A stretch of DNA of 64,000 bases from Cellulomonas sp. ES6 (GTDB lineage Bacteria; Actinomycetota; Actinomycetes; Actinomycetales; Cellulomonadaceae), in contig NZ_CP125655.1 of NCBI RefSeq assembly GCF_030053835.1, positions 3,410,001-3,474,000 of the forward strand. Reading direction: 5' to 3'. The translations under genes and the position numbers were made by a program. The notes beneath the pieces were generated by a model that did not search any database, was not told the origin of the DNA, and saw only the letters and a program-made list of their open reading frames with translations. Positions 8,896 to 18,528 of the stretch are shown one piece after another (within the stretch, counting starts at the first letter, position 1; the number at the start of each line of letters is the position of its first letter).

Positions 8896-10254
8896 ATGCG
8901 TCTGCAGAAGCCCGTCCTCGCGTCCGGAGCCGTCCTCGCCCTCGGCCTCGTGGCCGCCTGCGGCAGCGGCGGGGGCGAGAGCGCCGGCGACGACACCACC
9001 ATCACCGTCGCCTACCAGAAGACCGCGCAGTTCGTGCAGCTCGACGACGTCCTGAAGAAGGCCAAGGACGAGTACGAGGCCGCCCACGAGGGCATGACCG
9101 TCGAGCTGGTGGCCATCGAGGCCGAGCAGGACCAGTACTTCACCAAGCTCGCCCTCATGAACGGCTCCGCCGGCACGGCCCCCGACGTCATCTACGAGGA
9201 CACGTTCCAGATCCGCTCGGACGCCGCGGCCGGGTACCTGCAGCCGATCGACGAGTACGTCGAGGCGTGGGAGGACTGGGACCAGTTCCCGGAGAACGCC
9301 CGCCAGGCCGGGCTCGGCGACGACGGCCAGGTGTACGGCGTCTCGATGGGCACCGACACCCGCGGCATCTTCTACAACAAGGACCTGTTCGAGCAGGCCG
9401 GCCTGCCGACCGACTGGCAGCCCGAGACCTGGGACGACGTGCTGGAGGCCGCGCGCACCGTCAAGGCCGAGCTGCCCGACGTGACGCCGCTGAACGTCTA
9501 CGCCGGCAAGGCCGCGGGCGAGGCGACCACGATGCAGGGCTTCGAGATGCTGCTGTACGGCACGGACGACGAGCTGTACGACGCCGACTCCCAGAAGTGG
9601 GTCACCGGCTCGCAGGGCTTCGTCGACTCGCTCGGGTTCCTCCGGACCATCTACTCGGAGGGCCTCGCGCCGTCGCTCGACATCGCGCTCGACGCGTCGG
9701 TCGGCGCCCGCGTCGCCACCGAGCTGCTGCCGCAGGGCAAGCTCGCCATGGCCGTCGACGGCTCGTGGCTGCCCGGCGGCTGGATCACCGGCGACAACGC
9801 GTGGCCCGAGTGGGAGGACACGCTGGGCATGGCGGCGATGCCGACCCAGGACGGGCAGGACCCGGGCTTCACGTCGATGTCCGGCGGCTGGACGCTCGCC
9901 GTCGGCGCGCACGCTAACGACCCGCAGGCCGCGTTCGACTTCATCGCCACCGCCCTGAACCGCGAGAACTCGCTGAAGTACGACACCGAGAACTCCCAGA
10001 TCGCCGTGCGCACCGACGTGGCGGAGGACCCGGAGTACCTCGACTACAACCCGTCGTTCGAGTTCTTCAGCTCGCTGGTCGAGTACACGCACTTCCGGCC
10101 CGCGACGCCCGACTACTCGCAGATCTCGTCCAACATCCAGGTCGCGGCCGAGTCGGTGGCGACCGGGCAGGCGACGCCGGAGGAGGCCGCCGCCGCGTAC
10201 GACGAGGGGCTGGTGTCCATCGTCGGCGAGGACGCGACGCAGGCCGCCGGCTGA
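8896..10254 (+). CDS. Sugar ABC transporter substrate-binding lipoprotein
   Basis: 452 aa extracytoplasmic solute-binding protein (family 1, MalE-like). It has a lipoprotein signal peptide: Arg and Lys near the start, a hydrophobic core and lipobox LVAAC with the modified Cys near residue 21. The mature part shows typical features such as DVIYEDTFQIRSDAAAGYL, GIFYNKDLFEQAGLP and LAMAVDGSWLPGGW. It delivers a sugar or oligosaccharide to the two permeases that follow; the alpha-mannosidase in the same operon suggests a mannose-containing ligand (inference). The stop overlaps the next ATG by one base. Confidence 0.93.
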   Translation: MRLQKPVLASGAVLALGLVAACGSGGGESAGDDTTITVAYQKTAQFVQLDDVLKKAKDEYEAAHEGMTVELVAIEAEQDQYFTKLALMNGSAGTAPDVIYEDTFQIRSDAAAGYLQPIDEYVEAWEDWDQFPENARQAGLGDDGQVYGVSMGTDTRGIFYNKDLFEQAGLPTDWQPETWDDVLEAARTVKAELPDVTPLNVYAGKAAGEATTMQGFEMLLYGTDDELYDADSQKWVTGSQGFVDSLGFLRTIYSEGLAPSLDIALDASVGARVATELLPQGKLAMAVDGSWLPGGWITGDNAWPEWEDTLGMAAMPTQDGQDPGFTSMSGGWTLAVGAHANDPQAAFDFIATALNRENSLKYDTENSQIAVRTDVAEDPEYLDYNPSFEFFSSLVEYTHFRPATPDYSQISSNIQVAAESVATGQATPEEAAAAYDEGLVSIVGEDATQAAG

Positions 10255-11186
10255 TGACGGCCCTCACGCTCGACCGGGCGGCGGCGGACCGGGGGCCCGG
10301 CTCCCGGCCCCGCCGCCGCCCGGGGCGGACCGCGCTGCGGCTGCTGCCCCTGCTGCCGGCCGTCGCGCTCATGGCGGTGTTCCTCGCCGGACCGGTGCTG
10401 TGGTCGTTCTACGGCTCGCTCACCGACCAGGCGCTGACGGGGTACCGCGCGGCCAACCCCGAGTTCGTGGGGCTCGACAACTACGCGTCGCTGTTCGCGG
10501 ACGGGGACTTCTGGAAGGCCGTCGTGCTGACCGTCGTGTTCGTCGGCGCCTCGGCGGTGGTCGGGCAGAACGTGCTCGGCATGGCGCTGGCGCTGCTGCT
10601 GCGGGCGGCGTCCCGGCCGCTGCGCGCGGTGGTGTCGGCGCTGGTCGTGGTCGCGTGGGTGCTGCCGGAGATCGTGGCGGCGTTCGCGCTCTACGCGTTC
10701 TTCTCCACCGACGGCACGCTCAACCAGGTGCTCGGGTGGGTCGGGCTGACCGGGCCGACGTGGCTCATCACGTTCCCGATGCTCGCCGTGATCCTCGCGA
10801 ACATCTGGCGCGGCACGGCGTTCTCGATGATGGTCTACGGCGCCGCGCTGTCGGAGGTCCCGCCCGACGTCACGGAGGCCGCCGCGATCGACGGCGCCAC
10901 CGGGCCGCAGCGGTTCTTCCGCATCACGCTGCCGATGATCCGGCGGTCGGTGTCGACGAACCTCATGCTCACCACGCTCCAGACGCTCGCGGTCTTCACG
11001 CTCATCTGGGTGATGACCGGCGGCGGGCCGGGCACGGACTCCTCGACGCTGCCGGTGCTGGCGTACCAGGAGGCGTTCAAGTTCGCGCAGGTCGGCTACG
11101 GCACGGCCATCGCGACCGTGACGCTGCTGGTCGGGGCCGTCTTCTCGATCGTGTACATCCGCGTGCTCAAGCCGGAGGTCGACTGA
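10254..11186 (+). CDS. Sugar ABC transporter permease (MalF-type)
   Basis: 310 aa with six predicted membrane segments (first: LLPLLPAVALMAVFLAGPVLW). The cytoplasmic EAA loop is EAAAIDGATGPQRFFRITLP, which docks the ATPase. This is the CUT1 carbohydrate-uptake type. Start and stop both overlap the neighbours in ATGA fashion, so the three transporter genes are tightly coupled. No ATPase gene lies in the operon, so a shared MsiK-like ATPase encoded elsewhere is likely (inference). Confidence 0.93.
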   Translation: MTALTLDRAAADRGPGSRPRRRPGRTALRLLPLLPAVALMAVFLAGPVLWSFYGSLTDQALTGYRAANPEFVGLDNYASLFADGDFWKAVVLTVVFVGASAVVGQNVLGMALALLLRAASRPLRAVVSALVVVAWVLPEIVAAFALYAFFSTDGTLNQVLGWVGLTGPTWLITFPMLAVILANIWRGTAFSMMVYGAALSEVPPDVTEAAAIDGATGPQRFFRITLPMIRRSVSTNLMLTTLQTLAVFTLIWVMTGGGPGTDSSTLPVLAYQEAFKFAQVGYGTAIATVTLLVGAVFSIVYIRVLKPEVD

Positions 11187-12091
11187 TGGCCGCGCTCACC
11201 GCCCCGACCGCCCCCGTCGCGCCGTCCGGCCGGCCGCGCCGCCCCCGGCCGGTGCCGTCCGTCGCCGCGCCCCGCCGGCGCAGCGGCCGCGTGCTCGTGG
11301 CGGCGGCGCTGGTGCTGGTCGGCGTCGCGTTCCTGGTGCCGCTCGCGTGGATCCTGCTGGCGGCCCTCGACCCCGCGGCCACCGTCTCGGTGCGGGTGCC
11401 GGACTCCCTCACGACGGACAACGTCGCGCAGATCCTCACGTGGGAGGCGACGTTCCGGCCGCTGTGGAACTCGACGCTCATCTCCGGCGGGACGGCGGTG
11501 CTCACCGTCCTGGCGTCCGTGCTCGCGGCCTACCCGCTGTCGCGGTACCAGATGCGGTTCCGCAAGCCGTTCCTCTACGCCATCCTGTTCGGCACCTGCC
11601 TGCCGATCACCGCGATGATGGTCCCGGTCTACGCGCTGTTCGTGAACCTGGGGCTGCTCGACTCGGTGCCCGGCACGGTGTTCTTCCTCGCGGCGACCTC
11701 GCTGCCCATGGCCATCTGGATGACCAAGAACTTCATGGACTCCGTGCCGGTGTCCCTGGAGGAGGCCGCCTGGGTGGACGGCGCCGGGTCGATGACCGCC
11801 CTGCGGCGCATCGTCGTCCCGCTCATGCGGCCCGGCATCGCGGTGGTGTTCATCTTCGTGTTCACGCAGGCGTGGGGGAACTTCTTCGTCCCGTTCGTGC
11901 TGCTGTTCTCGCCGGACAACCAGCCGGCCGCGGTCGCGATCTACAGCTTCTTCGGCACGTACGGCACGGTCGCCTACGGCAGGCTCGCCGCGTTCTCGAT
12001 CCTCTACTCCGTGCCGGTGCTCGTGCTGTACCTGCTGGTGCAGCGGTTCTCCGGCGGCTCGTTCGCCATGTCCGGCGCCGTCAAGGGCTGA
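11186..12091 (+). CDS. Sugar ABC transporter permease (MalG-type)
   Basis: 301 aa, second CUT1 permease. A Pro/Arg-rich cytoplasmic N-terminus of ~35 residues precedes VLVAAALVLVGVAFLVPLAW and five more hydrophobic segments. The EAA loop is EEAAWVDGAGSMTALRRIVV. The family-typical C-terminus is FSGGSFAMSGAVKG. ATG 11186 overlaps the stop of the preceding permease. It forms the heteromeric channel with the 10254-11186 product. The alpha-mannosidase gene starts 53 bp downstream. Confidence 0.93.
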   Translation: MAALTAPTAPVAPSGRPRRPRPVPSVAAPRRRSGRVLVAAALVLVGVAFLVPLAWILLAALDPAATVSVRVPDSLTTDNVAQILTWEATFRPLWNSTLISGGTAVLTVLASVLAAYPLSRYQMRFRKPFLYAILFGTCLPITAMMVPVYALFVNLGLLDSVPGTVFFLAATSLPMAIWMTKNFMDSVPVSLEEAAWVDGAGSMTALRRIVVPLMRPGIAVVFIFVFTQAWGNFFVPFVLLFSPDNQPAAVAIYSFFGTYGTVAYGRLAAFSILYSVPVLVLYLLVQRFSGGSFAMSGAVKG

Positions 12092-12144
12092 CCGGCCCCG
12101 CCCCGTCGTCCCCGTCCACCCGCACCCCACCGGAAGGTCCAGCC

Positions 12145-15100
12145 ATGCCCGTCGACGCCGCCGCCACCGTCCTGCAGCGCGTGCAGCGGTTCCTGCACGA
12201 GCGCCTCACCCCGGCCCTGGTCGCCGGCCGGGCGCCGCTCACCGTCACCGCCTGGACCGCGCCGGGGGAGCCCGTGCCGTTCGCGGAGGCCGTCGCGCAG
12301 GAGTACGTGGCCGCGCCGCCGGGGACGGCGTGGGGGGCGCCGTGGAGCACGACGTGGTTCCGGATGACCGGCGCGGTGCCGGAGGGCTGGCTCGCGTCCG
12401 AGGCCGTGCGGGCGGGGCGGCACACCGTCGAGCTCGCCATCGACCTGGGGTTCACGACGACGCAGCCCGGGTTCCAGGCGGAGGGCCTCGTGCTGCGGCC
12501 CGACGGCGTCGCGGTCAAGGGCCTGTCGCCCCGCAACCAGGCGGTGCCGTGGGCCGAGCCGCGCGTGGACGTCTACGTCGAGGCCGCGGGGAACCCGGAC
12601 GTCGGCAGCAGCACCTGGTACGGCCCCACCCCGCTCGGCGACCCGCTCACCGCCGGCACCGACCCGCTGTACGCGCTGCGGTCCGCCGAGGTCGTGCTGC
12701 GCGACGTCGAGGTGTGGGAGCTGTGGCAGGACCTGCTGGTGGTGCAGGGCCTGGTGGAGACCGGCGACCGCGGCTCCACCCGCTGGGCGCGCGCGCTGCG
12801 GGCCCTGGACCTCGTCGTCGACGCGGTGGACCCGCACGACGTCGCGGGGACGGCGACCGCCGGCCGGGCGGTGCTGCGGCCCGTGCTCGACGTGCCCGCG
12901 GCGCCCGGCGGGCACCGCGTGCTCGCGACCGGCCACGCGCACATCGACTCCGCGTGGCTGTGGCCGGCCCGGGAGACCGTGCGCAAGTGCTCCCGGACGT
13001 TCGCCAGCGTGGTGGCGCTCATGGACGAGCGGCCGGACTTCGTGTTCGCCTGCTCGTCCGCGCAGCAGTACGCGTGGGTCGCCGAGCGGCACCCCGAGCT
13101 GTTCGAGCGGATCCGCGCGAAGGTCGCCGCGGGGCAGTTCGTCCCCGTCGGCGGGATGTGGGTGGAGTCGGACACGAACATGCCCGGCGGCGAGGCGCTC
13201 GCCCGGCAGATGGTCGAGGGCAAGCGGTACTTCCTCGAGGAGCTCGGCGTCGAGACGCAGGACGTCTGGCTGCCCGACTCCTTCGGCTACACCGGCGCGC
13301 TGCCGCAGATCGTCCGCGCCGCGGGGTCGCGGTGGTTCCTGTCGCAGAAGCTGTCCTGGAACGACACGAACCGGATGCCGCACCACACGTTCACGTGGGA
13401 GGGCATCGACGGCTCCCGGGTGCTCGCGCACTTCCCGCCGGTCGACACCTACAACTCCGACCTGTCCCCGCGCGAGCTCGTGCACGCCGAGCGGAACTTC
13501 GCGGACAAGGACGTGGCGTCCGAGTCGCTGGTCCCGTTCGGCTGGGGCGACGGCGGCGGCGGCCCGACGCGGGAGATGCTCGCCGCCGCCGACCGGGCGC
13601 GGTCCCTCGGAGGACTGCCCGAGGTCGAGCTGGGCTCGCCGAACACGTTCTTCGAGCGCGCCGAGGCGGAGCTCGCCGCCGCCGGCCCGGGCACGCCCGC
13701 GGTCTGGTCCGGCGAGATGTACCTGGAGTACCACCGCGGCACCTACACGTCGCAGGCGCGGACCAAGCGCGGCAACCGGCGCAGCGAGCACCTGCTGCGC
13801 GAGGCCGAGCTGTGGGCGGCGACGGCCACCGTGCGGACCGGGGCTCACTACCCGGCCGACGAGCTGCGCGCGCTGTGGCGGGTGGTCCTGCTGCACCAGT
13901 TCCACGACATCCTGCCCGGCTCGTCGATCGGCTGGGTGTACCGGCAGGCGGAGGAGGCGTACGCCGACGTCGAGCGGCGGGCGGAAGCCGTGATCGGGGC
14001 GGCGCTCGCGGTGCTCGTCGGCGACGGCGACGCGACCGTCCGGCTCAACGCGGCACCGCACGCGCGCGACGGGGTGCCCGCGCTCGGCGGCGCGGTGGCC
14101 GCCGACGGTGGGGCCGGCGGCGCGGCGGGGCCGGGCGGTGCGGCGGACGCGGTCGACGGGCCCGGGGCCGACGGGCCGGGCACCGTGCAGGTGCTGCGCA
14201 GCGACGACGGCACGCTGCGGGTGCGGACCGACGTGCTGGACGTCCGGCTGACCGCGGGCGGCCAGCTCGCCTCGGTGCGGGACCTCGTGGCCGACCGGGA
14301 GGTCGTCGCGCCGGGCACCGTGGCCAACCTGCTGCAGCTGCACCGGGACGTGCCCCGGCAGTGGGACGCGTGGGACATCGACGCCGAGTACCGCCGGACC
14401 GTGCAGGACCTGGTCGACGCCGACGCGGTCGAGGTGGTGGCCGAGAAGCCCGACCGCGCGGTGGTCCGCACCTCCCGGCGGGTCGGCGACTCCACGGTCG
14501 TGCAGGAGCTGACCTTCCGCCCGGGCACGCGTGCCGTCGAGATCGACACGGAGGTCGACTGGCACGAGCGGCAGCGGCTCCTCAAGCTGGCGTTCCCGCT
14601 GGACGTGCACGCCGACCGCTCGGCCGCCGAGACGCAGTTCGGCCACGTCGTGCGGCCGACGCACACGAACACCTCGTGGGACGCGGCGCGCTACGAGATC
14701 TGCGCGCACCGCTGGGTGCACGTCGGCGAGCCCGGCTACGGCGTCTCGGTGGCGAACGACGCCACCTACGGCCACGACGTCACGCGGTCCCCGCTGCCCG
14801 GCGGTGGCACCGCGACGGTGGTGCGCCAGTCGCTGCTGCGGGCTCCGCTGTTCCCCGACCCGGAGGCCGACCAGGGCGCGCACCGGTTCCGCACGGTGCT
14901 GCACGTCGGCGCGGGCATCCCCGAGGCGGTGGTGGACGGCTACCGGACGAACCTGCCGGTCCGCGAGGTCCGGGGCGCGGCGGCCGTCGACCCCCTGGTC
15001 GCCGTGTCGGGTGCGGGCGTCGTCGTGGAGGCCGTGAAGCTGGCGGACGACGGGTCCGGCGACGTCGTGGTGCGGCTGTACGAGGCGCACGGCGCGCGCG

Positions 15101-15264
15101 GGCGGGCGGTGGTGACGCCGGGGTTCGCCGCGTCCGGCGTGCGCGAGGTGGACCTGCTGGAGCGGGAGGTGGAGCCGCGTGCCCTGGCCGGGGCGGGCGG
15201 CGCGACCGCGACCCTCGAGGTGCGCCCGTTCCAGCTGGTGACGCTGCGGTTCGCGCGCGGGTGA
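12145..15264 (+). CDS. Alpha-mannosidase, glycoside hydrolase family 38
   Basis: 1039 aa, usual length for bacterial GH38. The catalytic domain shows the metal ligands in GHAHIDSAWLW (His264, His266, Asp268) and the nucleophile Asp378 in LPDSFGYTGALPQI. Later conserved stretches are GEMYLEYHRGTYTS and LLHQFHDILPGSSI. No signal peptide is visible, so it acts in the cytoplasm on imported mannosides. A Gly/Ala-rich linker near residues 650-680 separates the catalytic part from the C-terminal beta domains. ATG 12145 has ggaagg upstream. It is last gene of the transporter operon and fits as the enzyme that degrades the imported substrate. Confidence 0.94.
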   Translation: MPVDAAATVLQRVQRFLHERLTPALVAGRAPLTVTAWTAPGEPVPFAEAVAQEYVAAPPGTAWGAPWSTTWFRMTGAVPEGWLASEAVRAGRHTVELAIDLGFTTTQPGFQAEGLVLRPDGVAVKGLSPRNQAVPWAEPRVDVYVEAAGNPDVGSSTWYGPTPLGDPLTAGTDPLYALRSAEVVLRDVEVWELWQDLLVVQGLVETGDRGSTRWARALRALDLVVDAVDPHDVAGTATAGRAVLRPVLDVPAAPGGHRVLATGHAHIDSAWLWPARETVRKCSRTFASVVALMDERPDFVFACSSAQQYAWVAERHPELFERIRAKVAAGQFVPVGGMWVESDTNMPGGEALARQMVEGKRYFLEELGVETQDVWLPDSFGYTGALPQIVRAAGSRWFLSQKLSWNDTNRMPHHTFTWEGIDGSRVLAHFPPVDTYNSDLSPRELVHAERNFADKDVASESLVPFGWGDGGGGPTREMLAAADRARSLGGLPEVELGSPNTFFERAEAELAAAGPGTPAVWSGEMYLEYHRGTYTSQARTKRGNRRSEHLLREAELWAATATVRTGAHYPADELRALWRVVLLHQFHDILPGSSIGWVYRQAEEAYADVERRAEAVIGAALAVLVGDGDATVRLNAAPHARDGVPALGGAVAADGGAGGAAGPGGAADAVDGPGADGPGTVQVLRSDDGTLRVRTDVLDVRLTAGGQLASVRDLVADREVVAPGTVANLLQLHRDVPRQWDAWDIDAEYRRTVQDLVDADAVEVVAEKPDRAVVRTSRRVGDSTVVQELTFRPGTRAVEIDTEVDWHERQRLLKLAFPLDVHADRSAAETQFGHVVRPTHTNTSWDAARYEICAHRWVHVGEPGYGVSVANDATYGHDVTRSPLPGGGTATVVRQSLLRAPLFPDPEADQGAHRFRTVLHVGAGIPEAVVDGYRTNLPVREVRGAAAVDPLVAVSGAGVVVEAVKLADDGSGDVVVRLYEAHGARGRAVVTPGFAASGVREVDLLEREVEPRALAGAGGATATLEVRPFQLVTLRFARG

Positions 15265-15356
15265 GGCGGGCGCGAGGTCGCGGACCCGGGTACCTGCGAG
15301 TCCACAGGCAGCTCGCAGACCCGCCCCAGGTCGCGGCCAGGTGACCGCGGGAGCCT

Positions 15357-15389
15357 CGGTCCGGTGACGGCGCGCCCGTCACCGGACCG
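15357..15389 (+). terminator. Hairpin after the mannosidase operon
   Basis: Perfect 14-bp arms (15357-15370, 15376-15389) around a 5-nt loop. It lies about 92 bp after the mannosidase stop and 25 bp before the next start. No U-tract. Confidence 0.65.
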
Positions 15390-15414
15390 TCGCCCCCGCC
15401 GGAGGAAGCCACCG

Positions 15415-16461
15415 ATGACCGCGCGCCCCGCCGACCAGCAGAAGCTGCCCAAGAAGGAGCGCAAGGCGCTCGCCCGCGAGCTCGCCCGGCTCCAGCGGGA
15501 GCGGGAGGCCCGGCGCCGGCGCCGGAACCGGCGGCTCGGCTGGGCGGGGGCGGGGACCGGGGCGGTCGCCGCGGGCGTCGTCGCCGTGCTGCTCGTCCAG
15601 GCGTCGGTGCGCGCCGGGCAGGTCGGCCCGCTCGGCATGCTGTCCGACGGCGTCGTGCTGTCCGGCGACGGCTCCACCGTCTCCGTCGTGCCGACCGACG
15701 CGATCCCCGCCGGCAGCGCCCCCGTGGCCACCGCGGTCGACCGCACGTCCGGCGTGCTCGACCTCGTCCTGTACGTCGACTACCGCTCGCCGGAGGCCGC
15801 GGCGCTCTGGCAGGCGGACGGGTCGGAGATCGCGCAGTGGGTGACCGCGGGGAACGCCACGCTGGAGGTGCACCCGCTGGCGCTGCTCGACGGCACCACG
15901 GTGGCCGCGCCGTCGGCCTCGACGACCGCGTCCCCGGAGCCGTCCGCGTCGGCCACCACCACCCCCGCCACCGTCACCACCGGCGACTACTCTCTGCGCG
16001 CCGCCGGGGCGCTCGCGTGCGTCGCGGACGGGCAGCCCGACGCGGTGCTGGCGGTGCACGAGGCGCTGCTGGCCGCCCAGCCGGGGCTCGACGCGGACGG
16101 GCTGGACGACGACGAGCTCGTCGCGCTCGTGCAGGACGCCGGCGCGCGGGACGACGCGGTGGCGGACTGCGTGCGCTCGGGCGGCTTCACGGACTGGGCG
16201 CGCGAGGCGACCGACCGGGCGGCGGACTCCGTCCCGTTCGACGTCGGCAGCGTGACGACCAGCCCGGTGCTGCTGGTGGGCGGGCGCGCCTACACGGGCG
16301 CCCTCGACGACCCGGCGGCGCTGAGCACGTTCGTCACGGAGGTGGCGGGTCAGCTCGCGGCCGCGGCCGCGGCCCAGGCGAGCGCGTCGCCGAGCGCGTC
16401 CCCGACCCCGACCCCGAGCGCGTCGCCGAGCGCGTCGCCGTCGGCCGAGCCCGCCGACTGA
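15415..16461 (+). CDS. DsbA-like thioredoxin-fold membrane protein lacking the CXXC
   Basis: 348 aa. A Lys/Arg-rich cytoplasmic N-terminus (KKERKALARELARLQRERE) precedes one membrane segment (GAGTGAVAAGVVAVLLVQA). The outer domain has the DsbA layout: LDLVLYVDYRSPEAAALW where CXXC proteins have the redox motif, then an alpha-helical insertion and TSPVLLVGGRAYTGAL. The active-site cysteines are replaced (YRSPEA), so it is probably not an oxidoreductase. The C-terminus is a Ser/Pro/Ala-rich tail. ATG 15415 follows ggaggaa. The fold assignment is by pattern only. Confidence 0.78.
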   Translation: MTARPADQQKLPKKERKALARELARLQREREARRRRRNRRLGWAGAGTGAVAAGVVAVLLVQASVRAGQVGPLGMLSDGVVLSGDGSTVSVVPTDAIPAGSAPVATAVDRTSGVLDLVLYVDYRSPEAAALWQADGSEIAQWVTAGNATLEVHPLALLDGTTVAAPSASTTASPEPSASATTTPATVTTGDYSLRAAGALACVADGQPDAVLAVHEALLAAQPGLDADGLDDDELVALVQDAGARDDAVADCVRSGGFTDWAREATDRAADSVPFDVGSVTTSPVLLVGGRAYTGALDDPAALSTFVTEVAGQLAAAAAAQASASPSASPTPTPSASPSASPSAEPAD

Positions 16462-16509
16462 CCGGACGTGCGGGCCCGCCCCCGCCGGGCGCACCCCGGC
16501 CGGTCGACG

Positions 16510-17835
16510 TCAGCCCGCGAGCGCCCGGGCGAGCGGCACGGCGGGGTCGGCGGCCCGCGCGCGGTCGAGCACCGGCAGCGCGGCGCCCGAGAACAGCCGG
16601 CGCGCCCCGCCGACGTCGCGCGGCCGGTCGACGCAGAACACGGCCGTGAGCCGGTCCGTCCCGGGCTCGAACCACAGCGCGGACCAGCCGTCGGCCGCCG
16701 CGGGGTCGCCGCGCAGCAGCACCTCGTCGGCCGCCCCGGGCACGCCGTGCAGCGCCAGCTCGTGCCCGAGCTGCGTCGAGAACACGTACGGCGCGACGTC
16801 CGGCTCGGCGGGCTCCCGGCCGAGCAGCCCGGCCACCGCGACCGCCGGTCCGCGCAGGGCCGCGTCCCAGTGCCCGCCCGGCACCCAGCCGTGCCGGGCG
16901 GAGCGCCGCGTCGCCGCGTCGCCGACCACCCGGACGCGCGCCCGGACCCCGAGCGGGGCGTACAGCTCGTCGACCCGCACCGCCCCGTCCGGGCCGGTGG
17001 GGAGCACCCCGGCGAGCCAGGCCGTCGCGGGCCGCGCACCGACCGCCACGAGCACCGCGTCCGCGGGGAGCACGGTGCCGTCGGCGAGCGTCACGGCGTC
17101 GGCGGCCACGGCCGCGACCGGCACCCCGGCGAGCAGCCGCACGCCCGCGGCCGCGTACCAGGGCACCGTCAGCCCGCCGACCCGCGGACCGAGCACGGCG
17201 CCGAGCGGCTCCGGGCGGGCCTCGACGACGGTCACGTCCGCCCCGGCCGCCGCGGCGACCGTCGCCACCTCCGCGCCGACCCACCCGGCGCCGACCACGA
17301 CGAGCCGGCGCCCGGCGGGGACGCCGTACGGGCCGGTCGGCGCGGCGGACGACGACGCCGGCGCGCCGACCCCGAGCGCCGCCCGCAGGCGTCCGGCGTC
17401 CGCGGCGGTGTGCAGGGTGTGCGCCGCGTCCCAGCCGGGCGGCCGCACCGCCGCCGCGCCGGTCGCGACGACGACGGCGTCGCCGGTCACGTCGTCGTCC
17501 GCGGTCCGCACGACCACCTGCGGCCCCGTCAGGTCCAGGCCGGTCGCCGGTGTGCCGAGCCGCACCTCGTCGGCGAGCTCCAGGGCGTCCGCGCCGAGCT
17601 CGTCCGCGAGCCACGCGGGCGCCGGCCGGTCCAGCAGGTGCTTCGACAGCGGAGGACGGTCGTACGGCGCCACGGGCTCCGCCCCCAGCACGGTCACCCG
17701 CCCGGTGAAGCCCTGCGCCCGCAGCTCCAGCACGGTCCGCGCACCGGCCAGGCCCGCCCCGACGACGACGACCGACCCGGGCGGCGCGTCCGGCTCCCCG
17801 TGCGGCGGGACGGCGGGACGGTCGGAGGCGGGCAC
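16510..17835 (-). CDS. FAD/NAD(P)-dependent ferredoxin-reductase-like oxidoreductase
   Basis: 441 aa pyridine nucleotide-disulphide reductase of the rhodocoxin/putidaredoxin reductase type. It has an N-terminal FAD-binding VVVVGAGLAGARTVLELRA, the PYDRPPLSKHLL segment, a second dinucleotide fold LVVVGAGWVGAEVATVA and the FAD motif RVRVVGDAAT. A C-terminal reductase domain follows. No redox CXXC is seen. It likely passes electrons from NAD(P)H to a ferredoxin that is not encoded nearby. GTG 17835 lies 6 nt after TACGGT, suggesting a leaderless transcript. Confidence 0.88.
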   Translation of the reverse strand: MPASDRPAVPPHGEPDAPPGSVVVVGAGLAGARTVLELRAQGFTGRVTVLGAEPVAPYDRPPLSKHLLDRPAPAWLADELGADALELADEVRLGTPATGLDLTGPQVVVRTADDDVTGDAVVVATGAAAVRPPGWDAAHTLHTAADAGRLRAALGVGAPASSSAAPTGPYGVPAGRRLVVVGAGWVGAEVATVAAAAGADVTVVEARPEPLGAVLGPRVGGLTVPWYAAAGVRLLAGVPVAAVAADAVTLADGTVLPADAVLVAVGARPATAWLAGVLPTGPDGAVRVDELYAPLGVRARVRVVGDAATRRSARHGWVPGGHWDAALRGPAVAVAGLLGREPAEPDVAPYVFSTQLGHELALHGVPGAADEVLLRGDPAAADGWSALWFEPGTDRLTAVFCVDRPRDVGGARRLFSGAALPVLDRARAADPAVPLARALAG

Positions 17836-17933
17836 GTCGTCACCGTAGCCGGGGGCTGCGCCGGTGCGCCGTACCGCCCGGGTACGCTCGGGATCCGGCG
17901 CGCCCCCGGAGCGCGCACCGGAGGGAGCACCAG

Positions 17934-18488
17934 GTGAGCGGCGAGACCCGCGGCGACGGCGGGACCGGGCCGGATGAGCCGGCGGGGCGGCCGCTCGACG
18001 GCGCGGGTGTGGGCGGGCCGGACGGCTCCGGCACCGACGCCCCCGGCGGGGAGCCGACCGAGCGCACGGCGGCGACGTGGCCCGCCCTCGACGGGGCGCC
18101 GCCGGGGTCCGAGCCGGCCGACGTCCCGGGCGCCGCACCCCGCGCCGCGGCCCCGCTTGCGGGCACCGAGCGGTTCGACGCCGACGGTCGTCCCCTCGAC
18201 CCGCGCGCGATCGCCCGGGCCTCGCTGGACGCCGACCGCAACTGGTCGCTGTGGGTCATCTCGCTCGCGGTGGTGCTGGTCGTCTCGCTCGCCGTCGCGG
18301 CCGGCACCCCGGTCGGCGCGCTGGTGCTGGCCGCGTTCCTGGCGTGCTGCGCGGTCGTGCGCGGCGTGGTGCGCGGCGGCCCGGCGGCCCTGGTCGTGCG
18401 CAGCCGGGCGACCGACGTGACGGTGCTGGCCGGCCTCGCCGTGTCCATCGCCGTGCTGTCGCAGGTGGTGCCCGTCCCGGCGCCCTGA
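17934..18488 (+). CDS. DUF3017 family membrane protein
   Basis: 184 aa. The first ~95 residues are hydrophilic and rich in Gly, Pro, Asp and Ala. Then come three hydrophobic segments (LWVISLAVVLVVSLAVAAG, ALVLAAFLACCAVVRGVV, VTVLAGLAVSIAVLSQVV). The C-terminal part matches DUF3017, often encoded beside folD in actinobacteria; here it lies 8 kb from folD. GTG 17934 has a good ggaggga site. It converges on the aquaporin gene through a strong hairpin. Function unknown. Confidence 0.8.
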   Translation: MSGETRGDGGTGPDEPAGRPLDGAGVGGPDGSGTDAPGGEPTERTAATWPALDGAPPGSEPADVPGAAPRAAAPLAGTERFDADGRPLDPRAIARASLDADRNWSLWVISLAVVLVVSLAVAAGTPVGALVLAAFLACCAVVRGVVRGGPAALVVRSRATDVTVLAGLAVSIAVLSQVVPVPAP

Positions 18489-18528
18489 CGCACCGGGACG
18501 CACGAACCCCGGGGCGCGCGACGCCCGG

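Noticed and set aside
12004..15090. 1028-codon minus-strand open frame opposite the mannosidase
   Set aside because: High GC removes stop codons from shadow frames; GH38 motifs are on the plus strand.
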